Below, in pieces: positions 5,269 through 12,944 of a DNA stretch of 13,058 nucleotides. Position 1 is the first letter of the stretch. Every line of letters begins with the position of its first letter. Source of the DNA: Gammaproteobacteria bacterium RIFCSPHIGHO2_12_FULL_45_12 (GTDB taxonomy: Bacteria > Pseudomonadota > Gammaproteobacteria > DSM-16500). Location: the NCBI GenBank assembly GCA_001801665.1, contig MGYH01000051.1:1-13058 (forward strand). The letters are read 5' to 3'. Position numbers and translations under genes: made by a program. The notes beneath the pieces were generated by a model, which saw only the letters and a program-made list of their open reading frames with translations, had not been told where the DNA came from and ran no database searches.

Positions 5269-8200
5269 ATGACAGAAGCCGAATTAATTCGCGCATTGAA
5301 TGATCCTGAAGAGTTTAAAAGACTGATTAAGGATGGGCTTGATTTACGAAAGGCCGCTGAACACTTTCCCCGCTATGCGGATACCTTAATTAATATAGTG
5401 TTGAATGATCCTGAAGAATTTAAAAGACTGATTTGGGATACGTTTGATTTACGAAAGGCCGCTGAACACTTTCCCCGCTATGCGGATACCTTAATTAATA
5501 TAGTGTTGAATGATCCTGAAGAGTTTAAAAGACTGATTAGGGAACCGTATCATTTACGAATGGCCCCTGAAGACTTTCCCCGCTATGCGGATACCATAAT
5601 CAATATAGTGCTGAATGATCCTGAAGAGTTTAAAAGACTGATTAAGGGTTGGTATGATTTACAAATGGCCGCTGAACACTTTCCCCGCTATGCGGATACC
5701 TTAATTAATATAGTGTTGAATGATCCTGAAGAGTTTAAAAGACTGATTAAGAGTCGGTATGATTTACGAATGGCCGCTGAAGACTTTCCCCGCTATGCGG
5801 ATACCTTAATTAATATAGTGTTGAATGATCCTGAAGAATTTAAAAGACTGATTAGGGATCAGTATGATTTACGAATGGCCGCTGAACACTTTCCCCGCTA
5901 TGCGGATACCTTAAATCAACGATTTTCAGAAATAGGTTCCCAGCCAGCAAAAGATTCCCAAGTAAAATCTTCGCCTGTTAAACAACCGAACAGTGATGAA
6001 GTGGAAAAAATGGCTAAGAAAAAATCAAAAGAAATCCGGGCGATTTTATATTTTGAACGACAATTTTCAACAAGGACATATAGCGATCAGCCAAGCTCTG
6101 CTATTGAGCCCTCTCGATTGCTTGCCGGATTGCCCGCTTTTATTAATGAAAGTGAATCTTACCAAGCAGGACGTAAGATATTGATCTTCCCAGTTTCTAT
6201 TTTTGATGGCGATGAGTGGGATGAATATAAGCAGCATGCTGCGGCGTTGAGAATGGCATTATTAAGCCAGTCGGGTTTTCGCCTCTATTTTTATAATGAT
6301 AAAAATCTAACACTTTTTTCTGGGAAGGCCTTTTCATTTATCGAGGAGATTAAAGAAGAAAGTAAAAAACAAAAACTACTAGAACTACTAGAAGATCTAC
6401 AACAAGAACTACAAGATATACCACAAGAACTACAAAAAATAAAAGAACGACAAAAACTACATCTACAAAAACTGGATACTCTGAATAACGCGCCTGATGA
6501 ATTAGAGGAGATTTTGAAAAATCATCCGGCCGATCAGATAGAAGTACTCGACGAAAAGAGTCTTAATATACTTATCGGTGGAGACGAATCCGATTTGGAT
6601 ATATTTTTCCCATTCAATAAAATAACCCTGGATGATACGACTTTACCTTTAATGAGTGCTGAAAATTTCACGAAGCTCATGCGAAATCATGGCCATCAGA
6701 TTGAGTCTCTTATTATCAGCGCAGGTATAGGTATAACGGGAAAAACAATCACGCAAGAAATGGCAAATGAACTGGAAAAATTAACTAAGCTCACTTTAAA
6801 GGGGAGGCTGCCTGTCGATGGATTTGTTGCTCCCCTATTGCTGCCCCTCTCTCAGGTAACCACATTGTTACTTGATAAATGTTTATTTGATATGACTTGT
6901 CTAGCTAGCGTTGATTTTGCAGAGCTAACTTCATTGCATGTAAATCGCTGCTATATGACAGCCGAAACACTTAACGCCATTTTAAAAAAAGCACCTAACC
7001 TTAAAGAACTTGTTATCACGAGTTGTCAATATCTCAATACCAGCGACTTATCTGATTTGAATTTAGAGAAACTTGAAAAAGTATCTATTATAAATAATAA
7101 CATCAGCGAAAAATCTATTCAGGAAATTATAAAAAGAGTGGCTAATCAGGATGATAAAAAAATAATCATTCATAGAATATCAGAAAAAATTAAAACGAAA
7201 CGTAAAGAAATCCCTGCCCAAAAAATCGACCAAGGATCTTTTTTGGAGGCTGTTAAGAAAATACCATCTGGCAATATGATACAAGAAAAAATTAAAGATA
7301 ACAGTGTATCTGTGAAGTTGGTTGATGCTGATACTACACCCGATGAATCAGAAACATTTACTGTGGAGCGCAGGTTTATTGGTAAGCCTAAATCACCGGG
7401 GATTCGCGATATTCGACTCAACCGATTTAATCGACTATCGTTTAATGGCGGAGATGTAAAAACGCCATTTGTTTTGAGTGATGATAGAAAATTAACGCTT
7501 GTCAATATAGAAAATTTGAAGGAAAGTGATTTGCCGCTTTATGATGAATTTCAAAAACAAGGTAATGGCCACTACTTTGGCCGCTTTGAAATGCATCTTA
7601 CCAGTGAATGGAAAGCAATCCCGTCAATTTCTTCCAATGAAACACTTAAATCATTTTATCATTCGCCCATGACTGAAGTTGAAATTAAAAAGTCGACTGA
7701 AGATGGTTTTCATTATATTCGCCTTAAAGCAAACGAAATTAAAAAACCACTTTCTGTGATGATAGAGACGTTACTGTTTTGTTCGTCACTATCGGCAGCA
7801 TTATATAATACGTTACCCACTGAAATTAAAAATCTGGTTCGGAATTGCCGCGGCTTTAGACATGAGACGCTAGATAAAAAGCTTTATCCATCGGCTAAAA
7901 ATTATCTTGATCAAATCATTAGTCAGCGTGTTGGTGCGTGCAGACATCGCTCAGTTGCTTTTATGCAGTTAATGAAAGATCAATTTCCCCACATTCCTGT
8001 TCAAATCATCAATAATGATGTTCATAGTTATGTTGAAGTTTATCATGAAGGTGTGTGGGTTGCTTGTGATTTAGGCGGCTATCCGGCGCATGTTAATATC
8101 AATCGAACAAACCTATCTGAAGGATCGAATGATGATAATAGAACACCCGACTTGGAATCGCCAGAAACTACTTATCAGCTTACTTTATCTAGTCGCGGCG

Positions 8201-11200
8201 AGCCGTTAACCGTAAAATATATAAAAGGACTAAAAAACTTAACGACATTAAAACTAGATAATATCGACCAATTCCCCGATGAACTGGGTACTTCGCATCT
8301 CGATACGCTGGAGTTGTCTGGTTGCAGGTTGACTGCAAAAGAACTGACACGTATTCTCAATAAGACACCGGAACTTAAGACCATTAAGCTGATGCATTGC
8401 GCGATGTCACCTGATGAATTTAGGAAGATTGATTTTTCCATTCTGACTCAGCTTGAACATGTGACAATGATCGGCGATTTTGTACCGGACATAACGGCAT
8501 TAAAAACAGTCATGTCGACTTGCCTGAAAGCGAAATGGGTTATTCAGAGCGATCATTTGGAAAAAGATAAGACTGTGGAATCTATTTCTGAACTACCTGG
8601 TCAGTTTGTTTTGAAAGAATCAAAAATTGAAATTCCCATCACCCGCTATTTTCCTGATCCTGCTAAAGTTGACGCGTTTTCTATTGTTAACGCCGAATGG
8701 AAAAGCGGCTTAATTTCATGTGCAGATACACAGAATGTGCGTATTTTATTGGAAAAACAGTGTAAAGCGACTCAGAAGCCTTGTTTTTATGTTAATAGTC
8801 CCAATGAATTGCAATGTGCCAAGCCTTACATTGTGCGCGATAGTTTGACAAATGTCGGTGTGATAAAGCCAGGCCCGGGCGGTGCTCTATATGATTTTAT
8901 TCAGCAACATCCTGATGCGACGTTAATTATTAATTATGATAATTTTAAAGCGTCAGATATCGCGCGCTTCAATAGTATGCTAGATGAAGAACGTTTGATT
9001 GACGGCGTGCCTGCGCCGAAACAATGTAAAATTATTGGATTAATTAATCCAAATCAAATAGGCGCCTATCTAGGCGCTGATTTTTACTCACGCTTTGAAT
9101 TTCAGCATGAATTTAATGGGCTATTGGTAGATTCTAATTCCATGGTGGTTGATAATGCGGTGTCAGGATTGGCGCCTGTTACTTACTTGATTCAACTGAA
9201 TGGTGGTGGTGATTGGCAAACACGCCTATTAGGTGGTTGGCGGCTTGATGGTCATCAATTGATATTTGAAGAAGGGCGATTGCTCAATGCGATTAAACAG
9301 GGATTTGTTCATATTGTTTTGAATAATCCTCCCGTCAATAACCATGAGTTTGAGCGTTTCATTACCGATATCGATATTCACCAAGGTATCTTTCATCAAG
9401 GACGATTCAGCATGCCTGTTCCGAATAACTTTCGTTTAACCATGGCGCAATCTCTTAGTTTTCCTGATAAAGATCACTATTTCTCATTCAATCAACATCC
9501 AACGTTGGATGAGAATGTGTCTATTCTCAATCATGCCACCTTGAGCAGTTTTCTTGGACGCTATGAGTGTCATGAAAAAGATAAAAACTTATTTTTAAAA
9601 CCTGGCTATATACAGCAACACGCTGACAACACACTGAATGTCTATGTGACAAAAACCTTGAATCCTGAAGCTTGGTTAACGCTATTAGAATGCGCGCGAA
9701 TCTATCACGTTAAATTAGATATATCGCTTGCTCCTTCTGTTAATTTGCCGGATGAATTAAATCCAGGGCGTTCTGTCAGCGATGTTAAAGTTGATCATCG
9801 TGATCATACAGCGTTATTTGTTAGTCATTATCCATGGTTGATTGAGTATCCGCCGGATGCCATGGTGATAGATATCAGTGAACTTGAACCTTCTGATTTA
9901 CTGACTGCCGTCAAAAGTGAATTTGATGAAAAGCGGTTCTCTTATTATTTCACGAAAAAAGCGAGTTTCTTGGAGCAAGCACTGAGCGAAAATAAAAAAA
10001 TTATTTTAAAAGGTAAGTGGTCTAATAGGTTATCTCAAGCGTTGGAGCCGTTAATTTATCAGCGATTAACCTCACCGCGTTGTGCAGGACAACTGAGGCT
10101 GATCTGTGATAATGAAAGCACGTTTCCATGGATGACAAAAAGCCCAGCGATGTTAGACCTTGCTCCTCTGACAGTGCCTATCATATTAAACGCGACATTT
10201 GATCAACGGTTGCAGCTTGTTAGCCAAGTACTGGAAAAACAGCCTTTTGTGTATTTAGCAGGCGCCACAGGGGTAGGTAAAACACAGTTTATCGAAACGA
10301 TTTGGAAAGAACACCATCCTGCCTGTCATTATGGCGCCGATAAAATGGAAGAATGGATCACCGATCAACGTCCTGGATTGAAAACATTATTTATCGATGA
10401 AGCGAATATCACCTCACGCCAATGGTCAGAACTAGAAGGCTTATATAATAAGCAACCCAGTATTTATTATCGTGGCGAATATTATTTGCTGACACCAGAT
10501 CATAAAGTGATTTTTGCTGGCAACCCGTTATCGTATGGCGGTGAGCGACAAAGACCTGCTTTTTTTGAACACCATCAAGGTGAGATAAATTTTCAACCGA
10601 TTCCAAGTAACGTTATTGTCAAACAACTGGGATTGGATGAGAAAACGGCAAAACCAATATTAGCTGTTTATGATTACATTAGTCATCTAAATCCAAATGA
10701 TACCTTAATCACCCCGCGTGAAATCATTATGATGGCTCGTTTAACGCAAGCAGCCATGACTATGCATCCTGGTCAGATGGTACCGGAAGACATTGCAACT
10801 TATTTTGCTCATACCTTAAGTCAGCGTTATGTGCCTCCGGATAAAAAAGCAGCATTCGATAACCAGTTTAAACTACAAGCAACACCCAGAATTGTCCATT
10901 TAAATCTTCACTCATTTATTGTCAATCAAACCAATCAACCGGCGGTGGATGCCCTGATCCATCAATTGAATTTACGTGAATTAAGATTGTCAGGCGATCC
11001 GGCCGTTCCGGAAAAGGGTGGTTTGGGCGGTCTTATTCTTGAAGGAGATGCAGGCATTGGCAAAAGTGTCTTGGTCAGCGAAGTATTGGCAGCGAAGGAT
11101 TTTAAAGAAAAACAAGATTTTTACAAATTGCCAGCATCATTAAGCGGTCACGAAAAAGAAAAATTATTACTGACAGCATTTCATGAAGGAAAAATCGTTA

Positions 11201-12375
11201 TTATTGATGAAATCAATAGTTCGCCGATGTTGGAACGCATGCTGAATGCGCTGTTAGAGGGGCATGATTTGCATGGTAATCCACCCAAAAAAAGTGGATT
11301 TATGCTAATTGGCACCCAAAACCCCATCAAGTTCAAAGGGCGTATCCAGACGACACTTCCCTTGCAGCATCGTTTACAAACGGTGGTGATGAGTCCTTAT
11401 TCTCAAAAAGAAGAGAGAGAAATATTAAGACACATTGGATTGCCGCACCGAATTAGAGAAACCATGATTGCTGAATTTGAACAACATAAGCAATCTAACT
11501 CTAAATTATGTTTTCGAGATTTATTAAAATATGCCAAAAAATGGGTTAAGCAGCACGCGCATAAAAAGCCGCCTAATATGGATGTTATGCCGCTGCCTCA
11601 AGTGGGCCAAATCTGTAAACTGGTTTCGATTGAAAATGTTGAAGTGTATTATGCGAAAAAATTTGGATTTGATGCGATGCCGTTGAGAGCAAATAAAACG
11701 GGAAATATATCGATTCGGTATCTTGCTAAACGAAATCACTCACTTCAAGGTGAAATCCTTGAATTTTCCATGTGGCAAAAGAATCTGACAGATATGGGTT
11801 ACAAGAGTGAAGTGATTGACTTTAAAGATGACATTAATTTATTTGAAAAGAGCATTCAGGACAGCTTGGAAAGAGGTGATTTGCCTATGCTCGCTTTTTC
11901 AGTGAACATGGAGACCGGCCATCCCGATCCCAAGCCGCGAGAGCCAGCAGATCGGGAGCATGCCGCTGTCATTATGGGTTATGATTCTCATACAGACAAA
12001 GTGACCATTGTGCATTGGGGAAAAACATATACTGTTGATTTGGTTGCGCTCTATCATTCATCGCAAGCTTTATTACCGACCAGAAGCCCCGAATATTACA
12101 ATAAAAATACCGCCTATGCCCCAGAGCATAGAGATTATCGTCCGAAATATCTTTCTGCAAAAGATAAAGGGGAACGGTCCTCTATTACACCAAGCATCAA
12201 TAGTGGTTTTCAGTCTAAGTTACTGATTGTTAAGAGGCCGGATACAAGCTATCTATTAGGGGCAAGAAAAGCATTGCGGGTAGGTGAGGCATTTAGACAA
12301 GAACAGTTTTTTAGTCAGAACCCGAATGGGAACATGAATGGGGGTACTCCAAATAAGAAACGTAAGCGTCCGTAA
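5269..12375 (+). CDS. giant multidomain protein: 35-aa repeats, LRR, transglutaminase-like, tandem AAA+, papain-like C-terminus
   Basis: A single 2,368-residue ORF. The ATG at 5269 is chosen because GAGGAG (5253-5258) precedes it by ten bases. Domains in order: six 35-residue helical repeats (10-219); an unrecognised alpha/beta region (about 250-355); a coiled coil (358-407); a leucine-rich block (about 500-625); a transglutaminase-like domain with Cys891 in 'GACRHRS', His919 in 'VHSYVEV' and Asp934 in 'ACDLGG'; a second leucine-rich block (about 985-1072). Three AAA-like modules without Walker motifs follow (about 1140-1270, 1290-1400, 1520-1640). Then come two intact AAA+ modules of dynein/MoxR type: Walker A GATGVGKT 1665-1672, Walker B Asp1710-Glu1711, sensor Asn1752; and Walker A GDAGIGKS 1926-1933, Asp1980-Glu1981, sensor Asn2018, candidate Arg finger Arg2035. 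The last domain is papain-like, with Cys2116 ('GQICKL') and His2231 ('EHAAVIMGYD'). The C-terminus is KKRKRP. There is no signal peptide or membrane segment. I infer a translocated effector or a single-chain AAA machine, but function is unproven and it is not a family I can name. Confidence 0.93.
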   Translation: MTEAELIRALNDPEEFKRLIKDGLDLRKAAEHFPRYADTLINIVLNDPEEFKRLIWDTFDLRKAAEHFPRYADTLINIVLNDPEEFKRLIREPYHLRMAPEDFPRYADTIINIVLNDPEEFKRLIKGWYDLQMAAEHFPRYADTLINIVLNDPEEFKRLIKSRYDLRMAAEDFPRYADTLINIVLNDPEEFKRLIRDQYDLRMAAEHFPRYADTLNQRFSEIGSQPAKDSQVKSSPVKQPNSDEVEKMAKKKSKEIRAILYFERQFSTRTYSDQPSSAIEPSRLLAGLPAFINESESYQAGRKILIFPVSIFDGDEWDEYKQHAAALRMALLSQSGFRLYFYNDKNLTLFSGKAFSFIEEIKEESKKQKLLELLEDLQQELQDIPQELQKIKERQKLHLQKLDTLNNAPDELEEILKNHPADQIEVLDEKSLNILIGGDESDLDIFFPFNKITLDDTTLPLMSAENFTKLMRNHGHQIESLIISAGIGITGKTITQEMANELEKLTKLTLKGRLPVDGFVAPLLLPLSQVTTLLLDKCLFDMTCLASVDFAELTSLHVNRCYMTAETLNAILKKAPNLKELVITSCQYLNTSDLSDLNLEKLEKVSIINNNISEKSIQEIIKRVANQDDKKIIIHRISEKIKTKRKEIPAQKIDQGSFLEAVKKIPSGNMIQEKIKDNSVSVKLVDADTTPDESETFTVERRFIGKPKSPGIRDIRLNRFNRLSFNGGDVKTPFVLSDDRKLTLVNIENLKESDLPLYDEFQKQGNGHYFGRFEMHLTSEWKAIPSISSNETLKSFYHSPMTEVEIKKSTEDGFHYIRLKANEIKKPLSVMIETLLFCSSLSAALYNTLPTEIKNLVRNCRGFRHETLDKKLYPSAKNYLDQIISQRVGACRHRSVAFMQLMKDQFPHIPVQIINNDVHSYVEVYHEGVWVACDLGGYPAHVNINRTNLSEGSNDDNRTPDLESPETTYQLTLSSRGEPLTVKYIKGLKNLTTLKLDNIDQFPDELGTSHLDTLELSGCRLTAKELTRILNKTPELKTIKLMHCAMSPDEFRKIDFSILTQLEHVTMIGDFVPDITALKTVMSTCLKAKWVIQSDHLEKDKTVESISELPGQFVLKESKIEIPITRYFPDPAKVDAFSIVNAEWKSGLISCADTQNVRILLEKQCKATQKPCFYVNSPNELQCAKPYIVRDSLTNVGVIKPGPGGALYDFIQQHPDATLIINYDNFKASDIARFNSMLDEERLIDGVPAPKQCKIIGLINPNQIGAYLGADFYSRFEFQHEFNGLLVDSNSMVVDNAVSGLAPVTYLIQLNGGGDWQTRLLGGWRLDGHQLIFEEGRLLNAIKQGFVHIVLNNPPVNNHEFERFITDIDIHQGIFHQGRFSMPVPNNFRLTMAQSLSFPDKDHYFSFNQHPTLDENVSILNHATLSSFLGRYECHEKDKNLFLKPGYIQQHADNTLNVYVTKTLNPEAWLTLLECARIYHVKLDISLAPSVNLPDELNPGRSVSDVKVDHRDHTALFVSHYPWLIEYPPDAMVIDISELEPSDLLTAVKSEFDEKRFSYYFTKKASFLEQALSENKKIILKGKWSNRLSQALEPLIYQRLTSPRCAGQLRLICDNESTFPWMTKSPAMLDLAPLTVPIILNATFDQRLQLVSQVLEKQPFVYLAGATGVGKTQFIETIWKEHHPACHYGADKMEEWITDQRPGLKTLFIDEANITSRQWSELEGLYNKQPSIYYRGEYYLLTPDHKVIFAGNPLSYGGERQRPAFFEHHQGEINFQPIPSNVIVKQLGLDEKTAKPILAVYDYISHLNPNDTLITPREIIMMARLTQAAMTMHPGQMVPEDIATYFAHTLSQRYVPPDKKAAFDNQFKLQATPRIVHLNLHSFIVNQTNQPAVDALIHQLNLRELRLSGDPAVPEKGGLGGLILEGDAGIGKSVLVSEVLAAKDFKEKQDFYKLPASLSGHEKEKLLLTAFHEGKIVIIDEINSSPMLERMLNALLEGHDLHGNPPKKSGFMLIGTQNPIKFKGRIQTTLPLQHRLQTVVMSPYSQKEEREILRHIGLPHRIRETMIAEFEQHKQSNSKLCFRDLLKYAKKWVKQHAHKKPPNMDVMPLPQVGQICKLVSIENVEVYYAKKFGFDAMPLRANKTGNISIRYLAKRNHSLQGEILEFSMWQKNLTDMGYKSEVIDFKDDINLFEKSIQDSLERGDLPMLAFSVNMETGHPDPKPREPADREHAAVIMGYDSHTDKVTIVHWGKTYTVDLVALYHSSQALLPTRSPEYYNKNTAYAPEHRDYRPKYLSAKDKGERSSITPSINSGFQSKLLIVKRPDTSYLLGARKALRVGEAFRQEQFFSQNPNGNMNGGTPNKKRKRP
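5296..5925 (+). repeat. six tandem 105-bp coding repeats (35 aa each)
   Basis: Units start at 5296, 5401, 5506, 5611, 5716 and 5821, with no linker between them. Each encodes 'LNDPEEFKRLI' plus a variable patch, then 'DLRxAAEHFPRYADTLINIV'. The last unit diverges at its final residues. Nearly all differences fall at unit positions 12-16. Position 14 is different in all six units (Gly, Thr, Pro, Trp, Arg, Gln). Predicted structure is three short helices per unit, forming a solenoid. The near-identity at the DNA level implies recent duplication or ongoing gene conversion. Confidence 0.95.
6376..6471 (+). repeat. low-complexity coiled-coil segment with 21-bp heptad duplication
   Basis: Within the giant gene, 6400-6420 and 6421-6441 are 21-bp units (seven codons) matching at 18 positions and encoding QQELQDI and PQELQKI. 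Just upstream, CTACTAGAA occurs twice in tandem (6376-6393). All nine leucine codons from 6376 to 6465 are CTA, the isoleucines are ATA and the arginine is CGA, unlike the TTA/TTG/CTG mixture in the rest of the gene. This suggests local expansion of a short coding repeat. Confidence 0.7.
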
Positions 12376-12412
12376 GCGTTCGCCAACCCTTTCTGGTGCT
12401 AGAATAGCCTTG

Positions 12413-12553
12413 TATAGTAGGTAACCTGGTTTAGGTTACAATTATCCTGAGGAGCGTTTTTTGCGACGAAGGATCTCGAGGTTTTTAGGAGATTCTTCGC
12501 TTTGCTCTGAATGACGGCTCATTTTTGTCACCTAAACTAGGTTACCTACTATA
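12413..12553. mobile_element. 141-bp MITE-like palindromic element with 24-bp terminal inverted repeats
   Basis: The ends 12413-12436 and 12530-12553 are reverse complements over 24 bases with a single mismatch, both starting TATAGTAGGTAACCT from outside. The interior also folds: CGAAGGATCTC (12467-12477) pairs with GAGATTCTTCG (12489-12499). No ORF fits inside. Outer TA dinucleotides would suit a TA-duplicating (IS630/mariner-like) transposase acting in trans. A CTTG tetramer occurs near both sides, offset by one base on the right. It starts 38 bp after the giant gene's stop and may also serve as its terminator. The rest of the 12376-12621 gap shows nothing further that I can support. Confidence 0.7.
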
Positions 12554-12621
12554 TCTTGTCAGGCCCAATGTGCATACTGGATGACCATTGATAACCCCAA
12601 ACAAGTAAGGACGCACTGACC

Positions 12622-12942
12622 ATGTATCTGATTTGTTTTTATGTGCCCGCGACCCACGTGGATGCCGTCAAAAACGCGATGTTCCAGGCTGGTGCTGGAA
12701 AAGTAGGTCATTACAGTCACTGTGCATGGCAAACTTTAGGTGAAGGCCAGTTTATGCCATTAGCGGAAAGCCGTGCCTTTATTGGCGAAGTGGGTTTGCT
12801 GGAAAAAGTAGCCGAATATAAAGTCGAAATGGTTTGCGAAACGGCCCACTTAAACAAAGTCATTGCGGCCCTAACGTGCGCGCATCCCTACGAAACACCC
12901 GCCTACCATGTCATGGCACTACAGGATGAACACCCTCATTAA
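12622..12942 (+). CDS. NIF3/YqfO-like CutA-fold small protein
   Basis: The 106-residue protein resembles the stand-alone version of the CutA/PII-like domain found inserted in NIF3/YqfO proteins. In Legionella such proteins are often labelled 'structural toxin protein RtxA' with little basis. Visible family features are the 'YLICFYVPATHVDAVKNAMFQAGAGKVGHYSHCAWQ' type N-terminus (shown here as residues 2 onward, in part), the 'GEGQFMPL' turn, 'VEMVCE' and the C-terminal 'AHPYETPAYHV'. AAGGA (about 12607-12611) lies ten bases before the ATG. The composition returns to that of the core genes, so this marks the right-hand edge of the accessory block. Its stop is two bases from the convergent rlmB stop. 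Fold family is fairly sure; the cellular role is unknown, with metal or small-molecule binding the usual guess. Confidence 0.85.
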   Translation: MYLICFYVPATHVDAVKNAMFQAGAGKVGHYSHCAWQTLGEGQFMPLAESRAFIGEVGLLEKVAEYKVEMVCETAHLNKVIAALTCAHPYETPAYHVMALQDEHPH

Positions 12943-12944
12943 CA

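Noticed and set aside
5296..5925. Regular 105-bp repeats considered as a CRISPR array
   Set aside because: The repeats are contiguous, in frame and coding, with no spacers. They are a protein repeat.
5296..5925. 35-aa repeats considered as TALE-like DNA-binding repeats, because of similar length and variable residues near position 12
   Set aside because: The framework lacks the TALE consensus and appears to be three-helix, with a five-residue variable patch. The parallel is only in organisation.
7170..7505. 111-codon minus-strand ORF inside the giant gene
   Set aside because: It is antisense to a continuous coding frame with clear domains on both sides, and its composition is shadow-like.
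12008..12226. 72-codon plus-strand ORF overlapping the giant gene's C-terminal region
   Set aside because: It is an out-of-frame overlap with the papain-like segment and has no start signals.
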